In this document: piece by piece, positions 19,540 to 28,399 of the stretch
Layout: every line of letters starts with the position of its first letter
How positions within the stretch are numbered: position 1 is the first letter of the stretch
Assembly: GCA_000969725.1 (NCBI GenBank)
Contig: JXSR01S002938.1
DNA length: 29,179 nucleotides
Source of the DNA: Ophiothrix spiculata
Lineage: Eukaryota; Echinodermata; Ophiuroidea; Amphilepidida; Ophiotrichidae
Direction: 5' to 3' (one strand)
Notes under the pieces: generated by a model
The model's database searches: none
What the model was told of the DNA's origin: nothing
The model's input: the letters and a program-made list of their open reading frames with translations, nothing else
Translations under genes and position numbers: made by a program

Positions 19540-22500
19540 CTGTTTGCAAACAACACAATGGGGAATTGTTATAGTAAAATGTTATGGGATAAATAATGTA
19601 TCAGTCAAATGACATAAAACAAACTAAGATCAAAAATTAGATAACTATACTTAATTAAGTTATCTCTTGTTTGTTCGTGCAATACAAGAGAGTATTAGGG
19701 ACCGTTCACAAACACTTGTAAGGGGGGGCCTGATGCAAAAAAAATTATCGCGGACAATTTTCGGGGCCCCCCTTTTCGACCTAAAAAAATTTAAGGCCCC
19801 CCCCTTTTTGCGACAAAAATTAGTGGTCAACCCCATAGAAAAGCATGTAAACTCAATTTTTACCGGAAAATTTGTGGTAATTTTTTTCAAGGCCCCCCCT
19901 TATGAGGGTGAAAAATTTTAAGGGCCTCCCCTTTCAGCATCAGGCCCCCCACATACAAGTGTTTGTGAACGGTCCCTTAATGGTTTGCGTTCATATCCAC
20001 ATGAGGTTGAAAGCTGAGTGTAATATTTTTTGTATTGCATGAGAACAAACATGGGGTAACAAATTTATGACTCTGTAATCATGAACGTTGATAGCAAAAT
20101 CTTGTAAATGCCAGGGAAAATGCTTTGATAATAGTTATTTTTATATCTTTTTGTAGTTTTTCGGGCTTGATTGACCGCTATAAGCATGTTGCTTTTATGG
20201 GAATCACGTACTACAATGCGTAGCAGTTGGTCTCGCATGCATAACAACTGCGCGCACTGTAAAACAACTATACAATCCAAAGCAATCTAAGTTGGACAAG
20301 TAAAAGACCAAGACCTGATAAGAATTTGAATCACATAGACATTTAAAATTATTGAAATTTATGCAATACTAAAATGTTCTTTTTACCAATTAACCAATTA
20401 AATTGTATTTTTACCTACTGAGTGATATGTTTAAGGATGGGGGTTATCAAGTTTGGTTTAGATAGGAGTGTCTAGGACATAACGCCAAAATGTGGGTAAT
20501 TTTTGGTAGAACAACAAACTTTTGTCACTTTCATGGCTTGCAATGAATGAATTGAAAACTGGACCAATTTTAGACATTTTAAATGTTCATGTTTTTGTTA
20601 CAGCCCTTGCAAAGTGTCAGCTATCATTTCAATCAATTTAGAACTACTTCAAAAACTAACTTTTTCTAGCTAGATGTAGTTGAATAGCAAATGTGTACAA
20701 AATATAAACTTTAACACGCAAGTTTTCTGGGTGTATATATTCCACTAACTCATGCTTTAAAAAATTGTAACTCAACTTCTTAGGTTTGCATTCATTTGAA
20801 TTGAAACAAATGACTGAAAATAAAAAAGTATTACATTTTGCTTGAAAGAAATTGTCAAAAAGAGGCAACCAGCATACGGGTACAGTCAACCCCTCACTTT
20901 CAGAAATATTTTATTCTTTGTAACCCAGTACGGTAACTGACAATTAACTCCATATGAAAGCTTAAAAATGCATTTGTCAATATTGGCCTATTTTTGGCTC
21001 ATAGTATAGACCTATTTGGCAATATTTCAAAAATGTAGGTCAAAAATCAAAAAATTGAGAAATGAATTACACAACATGTGCTTCTAGATATTACAAATTA
21101 AATAGATTCAATTTTTACCTATGCAAAATTCAGTTAGATTTTCACAAAAATATTGGACCAGAACAAGTAAATGTATGTTTTTATATGGATTTAAAAGAGC
21201 AATTCATGATTTTGATGTGACAAAAACCTCACCTCTTTTCTAGCTAAATAAAAAGAATAGTACACTATGAATATATACTGAAAATTTTGCTTGATTCTGA
21301 CGATTCGTTTTCAAGTTACAAGCTTTTCAGTATTTTGAAAATCCCCATAGGCTACTGCCCCGGCAATAATTAGGAAATGACACATTTTCTCAATTTTCTC
21401 AAAAGTGCAAGCACATATGAAAAAATGGTCTGGGGATTGTAACATATACCAGTTGAGGGTTCTTATAGACCTTTTCAAACCGATCTTTTCCGGAGCTTCC
21501 CGAAAGCTTTCAGAACAATTCCGATTGTGTCCGGAAATAAAAAGTACCTCATTGCCTCATCGTTTGATAAAGTTCGAAACTTCTACAGTATGTTTCCAAC
21601 AACGACGAACGTTGCCGTTTTTATCATGGCACTTTTGCGGTACTATAATTTTGTTTTCATTCATAAATTATTGTCGTCTGCCGCGTATACGCAGCTGTGG
21701 CACGTGACCATGTTTTCCGAAGTTTTCCGATCGCTGTTTGAAAAGGTCTATAGCTAAAAACTCAATTTTGACAGGTGACCTTCAGGGTGAAAAGTGGATC
21801 ATGAATTGCCCCTTTTTGGTTGCTAGGTTACAAAACATAAATGATTTCTGAAAATAATCTGTGTAATTAGTTGACTATTCCCTTTGTCTATTTTAGGCCT
21901 ATTTGATAATATTTCAAAAATGTAGGTCAAAATTCAAAAAAAATGACATTAAATGCATACACAACATGTGCTTCTAGATATTAAAAATTAAATAGAGTCA
22001 ATTTTTACCTAAAATTCTGTTAGGTTTTCACATTGTCATTTGGTCAAATATTATACATTTTGATCCTAACCTGATCTAACTATCACTTTCTACATATGTG
22101 ACCTGCTCTGTTGAAACCCGGACAAAGTCGCACAAATCCCTTTTTCAAATTTTACCAAATTTAAAATGGCAAAATTATAAGCTTTCCAATGATATATCAC
22201 ACTCCAGGATCGCTCAATGTTTTGTATGTCAAAAAGTGATATTTAGATTGAAAATTCCTTTGTTTTCTATTGATTTGTGACAAGTTTATTGGGCTATATC
22301 TCCTTAAGTGTTCTGGCGACTTTGTCCGGGTTATGTGGGAGCAAGTCACATATATTATTATTCACATCAAGAAATTTATATTTTTTATAAGGATTTAATT
22401 ATCGGTTGGTTACAAAACATAAATGATTTCTGAAAATAACAGGTTGACTATTAAAACAGGAAATTTCATAGCCTGAACAACTCTTCCAACATACCTTCTC

Positions 22501-25500
22501 TCCCCAGCCATGAGTGGTGATGGTTCTAGCAAACACTGTGCCAACTTGATGTGTTCAACCTGCTTCAAGAGGTCAAAGATGATCTTCATCTGCTCATTGA
22601 AGGCTGCCATCTGCATGTAGGCATCTTTCTTTGGCACGGCACTCTCGTCTTCATGGACTTCTGAGCTGCATAGTGTGCAATTCATCAGACCTGTAAAAGG
22701 GTCCATCAGTTCACCTGGGAATAGACCAATAAGAATAATAACTGGGTTTTTGTATAGTTATTTTTTATTTAGATCAAACTGCTCATGATTCGCTGCAAGT
22801 AGATCACAACAATCATTTCTCTTCATTTAGTGGCAGTTTTTTTCAGGCGCGCATCCTATCGGTACTTAGATTGTATTATTTACCCTTTTGCAGCTTCCCA
22901 TATCCTCGGTGGGGGCAGACTATGATGGACAAATCTGGTAACAATTTTAGGTGCAGGAGGAAGACCAGAGGACCTGGAGAAAAACCTGCGGAAGCGAGTA
23001 TGGACTGAAAACCAAATGCACATAAATGCTGGAACCAGGGATCGAACCCACCATAGTCCTGGGCTCATTGGTGCAAAGCAAGGGAAGTACCGCTGTGCTA
23101 ACCCACTTCCCCATTCCCACATTTAATTTCACATTCCCAAGACTGTGGAATTATACATAGGATGGGCTCAAGGTGGGAGGGCTGGGGACAAGAATCGGTG
23201 CATGAATGATACCAATTCCCACTTTCAAAATGGCATATCTATTGCAAATTCCAAAAGTAGGACATTTTCAATAACTTTTCCTTGGGCTTTCCTATCATTA
23301 ACCAAAATGTGTTTTTAATTGCATGTATCATTTCATCAACTTTGCTAATTTTTGGTCTCACATATGGTCACCTTCGGAACCTGCTGAACTCGGGAGTTAC
23401 CTCAGCACAAATATCAGTTACCCCCCCACCCCCCTCCCTTCGGGAAGTGCCAGGTATTTTCACTCAAAATCAACCCAAGTACCAGTTGGAAATTGAGAGT
23501 GTCTGGTGGGCCCAACCGCTGCCGCCCGGCATAGCTACAACCATGCTCGGGGGACATCAGGGGAGGTTGTCAGAGTTTGGTACATACTTGTGGCTGGAGA
23601 TTTTGATTATTGTAAACTTGAGGAGATGCAAAATGTTACACAGATGTGTTAACCAATTTTGCTTGAACAGTCATTGTTTTACTGTTACATACTCTATGTG
23701 AGACCATAAATCTACCATATCTGTTCGAATAGATCTATTCCTATCCACTCAATGAATGGAACTGCCATCAAGGAAGTAGATGATTTTGAATACCTTGGGT
23801 CATATGTATTTGATAGCAAAAAGGACTTCTTGACAAGCAAGGGACAAGCATGGATTGCCTGTAACAAGCTTGATGTCATATGGAAGTCTGATATTACCAG
23901 GGCAACTAAGATTGACTTCTTCAGGGCCTGTATTGAAAGCATCTTACTGTACGGTGCAGAAACATGGACTATGAAGAAAGAGCTTCAAGACCGCTTAGAT
24001 GGCACCTACACCAGGCTACTAATGCGTGTCCAAAATCTGTCCTGGAAACAACATCCAACAAAGCATCAGGTTTATGGTGGTATACCCCCTATCTCTACAA
24101 CCGTGGCACAGAGGAAAGCCCAGTTTGCTGGTCACTGCTTTCGAGCCAAGGACCAAATCATTTCGGACATCCTTCTTTGGAGATTGCCATGTCCAAACAG
24201 AGGCTGTAGACCTTTAACGTACCCTGATACCATATGTAGAGATACTGGCTTGAACTTCAATGAACTTGGAAGTGCAATGTGTGATAAATATAGTTGGCAA
24301 AGATGTGTGTCATGGATCTCGACCGAAGTCGAAGGATGATGATGATGAGATCTATTTCTATTTTCTTACTATTTCACATAAATTTCACCTGGCATGGAAA
24401 GTTGCCTGGCTATTACCCTGCAACAGGGGTTCAGAATCTATTTTCTTACTGTCAGCACATTAAAATGAATTACAATATAAGGGGTTTAAGTAGAATACAA
24501 CTCAAATTTAGGGTACTTTTATGTTCCACAAAATAACTTATTTTATTTCAAGAATTGTGTCGTGTGACTTCTTTCAGCATGTGCACGCATGACTTGTTGT
24601 CGCCATTTAGACTTTTAAGTAGGCCTAAGCTTTATTATTCCATTGCATTGTCACTACATGGTCATATAGAGGTATGCAATCACTATTTGATAAATATTGC
24701 ACAAGAACTTGATATCAAGGCAGAGCGACTCGGGTAGGCCGTTAACTCACCTGCGTGATATTCATTATACTCCTTCAGACACCCTGGATGTGAACATTTG
24801 AAGAGTGCTTTGCAAGTAGAATCTCTCTCTTTGCTCTCCGTCTTTTGTCGCATTTTGTCCAGCTTGTACTTGACCACATTCACAAACACCTGTAGATAAA
24901 TGAACGTTGAGGTCAGAAACAACAATTCAGGGATGTCTTTTAACAGGAGGGAAAATGATAGAGCTCTTGATGCTCTTCTCAATTGTCATGAAGTGGAGAT
25001 ACCTTCCACAAGACTAAACAAATTTTAGAGTCGTTGGGCAAAAGTTACATAGCACAAAGAAAACCATATTTTTTGTCAAAAATATGATTTCACAATTTTT
25101 CGATATAAATGCTAATGCAACAAGACAATGTATTAAAGCCAATTTCATGCATGGTCAATTTGATGATCTAATGGCATGCCACAGCCAGTTATCTAATTAA
25201 CTGGAATACTGATGGGCACACTCAATTTAAGGCTGTATCAGAATTACGTGGTGCTCCTTAATTCCCTAGGTAATCCTCAGTGAGCTGAGTGCTCCCAGAT
25301 TAGACTCAGGAAGGGCATGAGGAGATTATCAACAGCCTAACCATACATAGGTTTAAGTTTCCTGCTTTGTCTTATTCTGGTGTTTAAGGCTCACCTTTAA
25401 TTTAGTGTGTTTGCACTATTGGGTGTTTGCCTAGTTTTGGCTGATTGTTATAAATAAGCAAGGGGCAGTACAATGTAGGCCTAGATTTGACAGTAATGAC

Positions 25501-26770
25501 TCTGTGTGTAACCCATGCTTTTCTTGCTGAATGGAAACATCGGCTCGTTAGTATCAAGACTTAAACATATGGACTATAGATCCCTATATCCAATTATACG
25601 GATATTGAGTCCTGCTGCTGATAAGAATTGTATTAAAGATAAGTTTACACCATTGGTCCTAGTGTGAAAAAATCAGACTCATACCTGGTCACAGTCAAAT
25701 TAAAAAAAGAGTTTGTTCCATAATTCTGCGTTAAAATTTGCACTTATCTATAAATAAACACTTTCAGCATCAACTGGTCAATTTTAGTCAGATTGTTGAC
25801 CTTGTCAAAGCTATGTGCTGGTTTGAAACAATTTCTGAAAACTTGCACTATTCGCTAGTCCCAAACACATCAAGTTTTCACTTGATATTTATAAAACATT
25901 GTTTATAAAACAATTTGCGATAAAAATTGAAATTAAATCTCATCAAACCAGAATGAGAGGTTCATAAATGAAATTAATAAATAAATGTTGGTGATCTATA
26001 GGTGTACTATGCCTCCCCTGACTTGTTATATTCCATGCAGCCTTAACACACTTTATAGCACAATTTGTTCTAATCATTGGGCTAAATCACAACCAGGACT
26101 CCCTAGGGCCAAAGGACTTATTGCAGCCTACATTTAATTAATTTGGCGCAACCCAAGCTTGAGCGATTCACACCCTCATAGAATATACAGTTTTCACTCA
26201 CTCAGCCCTGGTTGGATTAGAACGCGGAGTGATAAATGATGTTCAATAGTCCCAGACCTAACAGACTGAGCTAGTGAGAACTTCACAAAACCAATCAATC
26301 AAGTATTTTTTTAATTTTTTTTTTTTTTTTTAAATCGAATTTTTTTTCAAAACTTTACTTTGGCAATAACTCACACTGGACAACTAGATGCCAAGTTTAC
26401 TGAATCTTTGTAGAGGACAGACACATATATTCCGAGTATATATTACCTTGTAGTTAATGAAGTAATAGTACTGCCTGTTGGATCTGCCATCAGCTTGGGT
26501 CTCCATCCTCATTGTTTGTTTCACCAACTTCTCAACTTTCAATTTATTCAGCAAAATCCTCAGCTGTTTTTTGTCAAATTTCAGCAGCAATGCCATATCA
26601 TCCTCTCTCACAATAGGACTCCTGGTCAAGATGTCCACAATGAGGGCATGTTCCACTGAGTAGAATCCACGCATGATGTATTTAGCGAGCCGTTTGAGTT
26701 CATCTGGCACCTCTGTCAGGACTCCAGGCTCGGGAGCAGGGACAGATGCCCCTGCTGCTGGGGCAGACAT
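18930..26770 (-). CDS. GTF2E1: GTF2E1: general transcription factor IIE subunit 1 (TFIIE alpha), four coding exons
   Basis: The exons at 26447-26770, 24751-24889, 22495-22714 and 18930-19539 total 1293 bases, or 430 residues plus stop (human about 439). All introns are GT-AG, with phases 0, 1 and 2 that fit each other. Domain order is an extended winged helix (residues about 20-108, [19 protein letters not shown]), a zinc ribbon with four cysteines (about 140-171), the [13 protein letters not shown] helical segment, a Ser/Thr/Pro-rich linker with ERP.WL.ESTVEGA and [11 protein letters not shown], and an acidic tail (seven Asp) closing with VMVAG...[17 protein letters not shown]. In the family, TFIIE alpha pairs with TFIIE beta, joins the RNA polymerase II pre-initiation complex near the clamp, and recruits and stimulates TFIIH; the acidic tail contacts TFIIH p62. 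The gene looks complete and intact. The first zinc knuckle is unusually wide. Confidence 0.97.
19698..19976. mobile_element. 279-bp MITE with TTA target duplication (PIF/Harbinger-like)
   Basis: It begins GGGACCGTTCACAAACACTT and ends AAGTGTTTGTGAACGGTCCC. The inverted symmetry continues through the GGGGGGCCTGATGC/GCATCAGGCCCCCC part. TTA flanks both sides (19695-19697 and 19977-19979). The three-base TTA duplication suggests the PIF/Harbinger group, which is inference. It sits in GTF2E1 intron 3. The open frames on both strands here come from the inverted ends. Confidence 0.85.
20000..21000. other. GTF2E1 intron 3 with no recognised element
   Basis: AT-rich intronic DNA with no coding exon in phase between coding exons 3 and 4. 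Open frames on the - strand at 20065-20280 and 20656-20889 lack splice-site context and known motifs. Confidence 0.5.
21011..21144 (+). repeat. Direct repeat in GTF2E1 intron 3, copy 1
   Basis: The stretch from CCTATTTGGCAATATTTCAA to GTTAG(A)TTTTCAC matches 21899-22031, including the shared block ACACAACATGTGCTTCTAGA. Confidence 0.8.
21466..21750. mobile_element. MITE with TAGACCTTTTCAAAC ends
   Basis: The left end, TAGACCTTTTCAAACCGATC, mirrors the right end GATCGCTGTTTGAAAAGGTCTA, with TA on both sides. It is about 285 bp and has no transposase. It lies between the two direct repeats of intron 3. The two open frames across it are not genes. Confidence 0.78.
21818..22456 (+). repeat. Direct repeat in GTF2E1 intron 3, copy 2, with a further short duplication
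   Basis: The part 21899-22031 repeats 21011-21144. In addition, GGTTACAAAACATAAATGAT and what follows (21826-21880) recur at 22408-22456, about 40 bp from the donor of coding exon 3. The block between holds the MITE at 22097-22350. Confidence 0.72.
22097..22350. mobile_element. 254-bp MITE with TA target duplication
   Basis: It begins TGTGACCTGCTCTGTTGAAA, then CCCGGACAAAGTCGC, and ends GCGACTTTGTCCGGGTTATG, then TGGGAGCAAGTCACA. The inverted ends are about 38 bp and are flanked by TA. It is non-coding and lies in GTF2E1 intron 3, about 145 bp from coding exon 3. Confidence 0.85.
22495..22714 (-). CDS. GTF2E1: GTF2E1 coding exon 3 (second half of the zinc ribbon)
   Basis: This 220-nt exon lies between the acceptor CTATTCCCAG and the donor GTATGT, entering in phase 1 and leaving in phase 2. 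It starts (G)[19 protein letters not shown], which supplies the third and fourth zinc-ribbon cysteines (CTLC). [20 protein letters not shown] and [19 protein letters not shown] follow, matching the helical region after the ribbon in human TFIIE alpha. The Met at its start is internal, not a start codon. Confidence 0.97.
22885..23112 (-). mobile_element. tRNA-derived SINE with a V-SINE-like core
   Basis: On the - strand it begins near GTGGGTTAGCACAGCGGTAC (A box region). The B box is GGTTCGATCCC (23038-23048). The conserved-looking core then reads TTTTTCTCCAGGTCCTCTGG, then TCTTCCTCC. Order and wording resemble SINEs of the vertebrate V-SINE type, whose core reads TTTCCTCC.GGT.CTCCGGTTTCC. The family assignment is by memory and tentative. 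It lies in GTF2E1 intron 2, in the same orientation as the gene. Confidence 0.65.
23705..24348 (+). mobile_element. RTE-like LINE, 5'-truncated 3' end
   Basis: The frame 23752-24339 (195 residues) encodes the far C-terminal part of a LINE reverse-transcriptase protein: [11 protein letters not shown], then [58 protein letters not shown] and [11 protein letters not shown]. The same reading continues upstream to about 23705 without the catalytic FADD domain or the endonuclease, so the copy is heavily 5'-truncated, as usual for LINEs. The 3' end is a short GAT repeat (24336-24348), which fits RTE-clade elements that end in simple repeats rather than poly-A. No stop interrupts this part, suggesting a fairly young insertion. 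It lies in GTF2E1 intron 2, antisense to the gene. Confidence 0.88.
24751..24889 (-). CDS. GTF2E1: GTF2E1 coding exon 2 (first half of the zinc ribbon)
   Basis: This 139-nt exon lies between the acceptor TTTATCTACAG and the donor GTGAGT; phase 0 in, phase 1 out. It encodes [37 protein letters not shown] and [16 protein letters not shown] and ERDST are hallmarks of the family linker between winged helix and zinc ribbon. The first knuckle reads C-S-H-P-G-C (CX4C), against C-P-V-C (CX2C) in human. The distance from the second to the third cysteine, 21 residues, is unchanged. Confidence 0.96.
24990..26200. other. Intron between GTF2E1 coding exons 1 and 2
   Basis: AT-rich, with no exon that would fit the phase-0 join between coding exons 1 and 2. 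It includes the short repeat at 25262-25314. A poly-T tract lies at about 26306-26331, next to the tRNA-like segment on its right side. Confidence 0.5.
25262..25314 (+). repeat. Short dispersed repeat, copy 1
   Basis: TTCCCTAGGTAATCCT, then GCTCCCAGATTAGACTCAGG and AAGG, resembles 29059-29118 (TTTCCCCCAGGAATCCT ... GCTCCAGATTAGACCAGGAA). The family is unknown; the copies flank no common feature. Confidence 0.5.
26206..26290 (-). mobile_element. tRNA-like SINE head
   Basis: On the - strand it reads CACTAGCTCAGTCTGTTAGG (A box) and, about 50 bases on, GTTCTAATCCAACC (B box, 26210-26223). The spacing fits a Pol III type 2 promoter, but the arms do not form a complete tRNA. It is probably the head of a SINE lying in GTF2E1 intron 1 of the coding part. 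Confidence 0.55.
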
Positions 26771-26793
26771 GGTTAGATGTCTTGAAGATCAAT
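26447..26793 (-). CDS. GTF2E1: GTF2E1 coding exon 1 (winged-helix domain, start codon)
   Basis: The coding part is 26447-26770 (108 codons), with 23 bases of 5' UTR after a strong acceptor (TTTTTTTGTTTCCATCCTAG). It starts at the only in-frame ATG ahead of the domain: an Ala/Pro-rich leader of about 17 residues, [57 protein letters not shown], then [16 protein letters not shown]. This is the TFIIE alpha extended winged helix that pairs with TFIIE beta. The donor is AAG|GTAATA. The leader is slightly longer than in human (MADPDVLTEVP). Confidence 0.97.
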
Positions 26794-26925
26794 CTAGGAT
26801 GGAAACAAAAAAACATCAGAACTTGAGTAGGAGCAACAACTGTGAATGGAGGGGGTGGGTACTACTAACATATAAGGGGACATGACCAGTGCTCCAAGGA
26901 GCCACCTTATCATTTTATTTATAAA

Positions 26926-27150
26926 AAGTTTGTTCAGTGTATATAGACCTGACAGGGAAGTCCTCTTTTGGTCTATATCCGTTGCAAGCTCGCTCGGTGT
27001 GAGAGGTCATCATCTGGTCATGGGATTGAATCCAGGCTGGGCCGTATAAAAATTTAGGGATTTATTAAGCGCTGGTATGTGTCTACATTACAGTAGAGTA
27101 CAATAAGTGGGGTGGGTTATGTTCGGCTCGTTACAATTTGGTAGCAACGG
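26926..27150 (+). mobile_element. SINE-like repeat, copy 1 (tRNA-like head)
   Basis: It shares TCAGTGTATA(TA)GACCTGA, CAGGGAAGT.CTCTTTTGG, CGTATAAAAATTT.GG.ATTT, TACAGTAGAGTA and GGGGTGGGTTATGTT with 27268-27480. A-box-like AAGCTCGCTCGGTG (about 26986) and B-box-like GGGATTGAATCC (about 27022) suggest a tRNA origin. It lies in the 5' intron of GTF2E1. Confidence 0.65.
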
Positions 27151-27267
27151 TGGTCCATAGGGTTTCCTTAATGCCTAGACGGACCCCCAATTGGATTGAG
27201 TGCCGAGATGGGAGTTGTTGATGTTGTAATTAAGACACAAGGTTGTGTCTAGTGTGAGGGAGGAAGT

Positions 27268-27480
27268 ACGTTCGTTCAGTGTATAGACCTGACAGGGAAG
27301 TTCTCTTTTGGTCTATGCACTGTGAGCTCCCTTTGGGAGCAGGAAGACCCAGGTTTGTGTCTTGGCTAGGTCGTATAAAAATTTGGGAATTTATTAAGCA
27401 CTGGTATATGCGTCGTGATTGTTACAGTAGAGTAAATGGGGTGGGTTATGTTGGGCCTGTTACAATTTCGATGGTGTGGG
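27268..27480 (+). mobile_element. SINE-like repeat, copy 2
   Basis: It is a direct copy of 26926-27150 in the same order and orientation, with a degraded Pol III promoter (GAGCTCCCTTTGGGAG and CCAGGTTTGTGTCTTGG). The pair, about 120 bp apart, may be a tandem duplication or a dimeric element. Confidence 0.65.
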
Positions 27481-27539
27481 TTCGGATACAATGGTGTAGG
27501 CTTAAGTAGAAAATGAATTCAATTTAGGCCCTTACAAGT

Positions 27540-27850
27540 CGTAGTTGAGTTTCGCGTCACCCGCCCGCGTCCGAAAATCGTACCCGCGTCAAAATTTCAT
27601 TATTTGCCAAATATTTCATTATTCGATATATTTGTGCAAAAACGCAATTTTTTAATGTCATCTTACCTGATTACTTCACGTTTCGCCCTCAGAGAGCGCT
27701 GTCTAGCTTTAAATATAACTCTATGGTCCACTGGCTGCTTTCCGATAACCGTGCATATGCACACTAAATAGAAATCACCACGTAAATAGAGCGAAATGAA
27801 AGTCCGGGACAATAAGTAATTAACATGCGGTTTGTGTTGAAAAGCTAAAG
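27540..27850 (-). promoter_or_regulatory. Predicted GTF2E1 promoter and non-coding first exon
   Basis: A strong donor, AATCAG|GTAAGA, lies at 27667/27666 on the - strand and would join the acceptor at 26794, making a non-coding first exon that ends at 27667. Its start is not defined. A TATATTTAAAG segment lies at about 27708-27718. The stretch 27550-27595 is CpG-rich (CGCGTCACCCGCCCGCGTCC) in otherwise CpG-poor DNA, as expected near a housekeeping promoter. This is inference from splice sites and composition. Confidence 0.45.
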
Positions 27851-28079
27851 CAGCACCGGGTCAATAAATACAATAAATACATAGATTTATCCTTACTATA
27901 GTATTTAACGACAAATTTAAGTATTTTTTTACAAATAATCATACATTTTCATGAGCCAGAATACCCGATATTTACGTAGATTTTTTTCTCGAAGTGATTT
28001 AGTTCGGCTATGAAGTCATATCAATCGCCAATCGTACGATATTTGTTTAAGGGGAATACAACGGAGACAGTGTCTTTTT

Positions 28080-28135
28080 CGAACTTTTTTATGTCTTTTT
28101 GAACACTTTTTATGTCTTTTTTGAACTTTTTATTT
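28080..28135 (+). repeat. T-rich tandem repeat of about 20 bp
   Basis: Three imperfect units of the form TTTTTATGTCTTTTTTGAAC lie just upstream of the open frame at 28161. Confidence 0.7.
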
Positions 28136-28160
28136 CGATTTTTGATCTATCTTCGTAGCC

Positions 28161-28361
28161 ATGCTTTTATGTATTAAAGTTGTTAACGAGGAGGAGGGGG
28201 TGAAAATACCATGGACAATCAAAAGTTTCCAGTCTAAAACAGCTACTTTCACCGATGTATTTATGGACACCATGGCTAGCGAGGTACCTGGCTCCTCGAA
28301 ATCAAGATCGATATGTATTTTAAAGCTATTACCACAGAAAAGGTGTTTGAGACCTTTGTAA
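28161..28361 (+). CDS. Unrecognised open frame, possible first exon of a divergent gene
   Basis: It starts GTAGCCATGC (a reasonable Kozak context) and reads MLLCIKVVNEEEGVKIPWTI, then KSFQSKTATFTDVFMDTMAS. I recognise no family. The middle has a protein-like mix of residues and several in-frame ATGs. GAG|GTACCTG and AAAG|GTGTTTG could serve as splice donors, but no downstream exon was identified before the window ends. It lies about 500 bp from the predicted GTF2E1 first exon, in divergent orientation, which is the main reason to list it. The overlapping frame on the other strand (28130-28405) is less convincing. Confidence 0.25.
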   Translation: MLLCIKVVNEEEGVKIPWTIKSFQSKTATFTDVFMDTMASEVPGSSKSRSICILKLLPQKRCLRPL

Positions 28362-28399
28362 TAATGAGGACAGGATACAGGATTTGTATAATAATTCTG

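Noticed and set aside
19540-19556. Met-initiated upstream extension of GTF2E1 exon 4
   Set aside because: The open frame extends past the AG acceptor into the intron; homology and phase place the exon boundary at 19539.
19660-19921. Open frames on both strands across 19660-19921
   Set aside because: They are products of the inverted ends of the MITE at 19698-19976.
23282-23701. 139-residue open frame with a hydrophobic start ([18 protein letters not shown])
   Set aside because: It lies in a GTF2E1 intron on the opposite strand between a SINE and a LINE, with low-complexity proline runs and no recognisable domain; judged chance.
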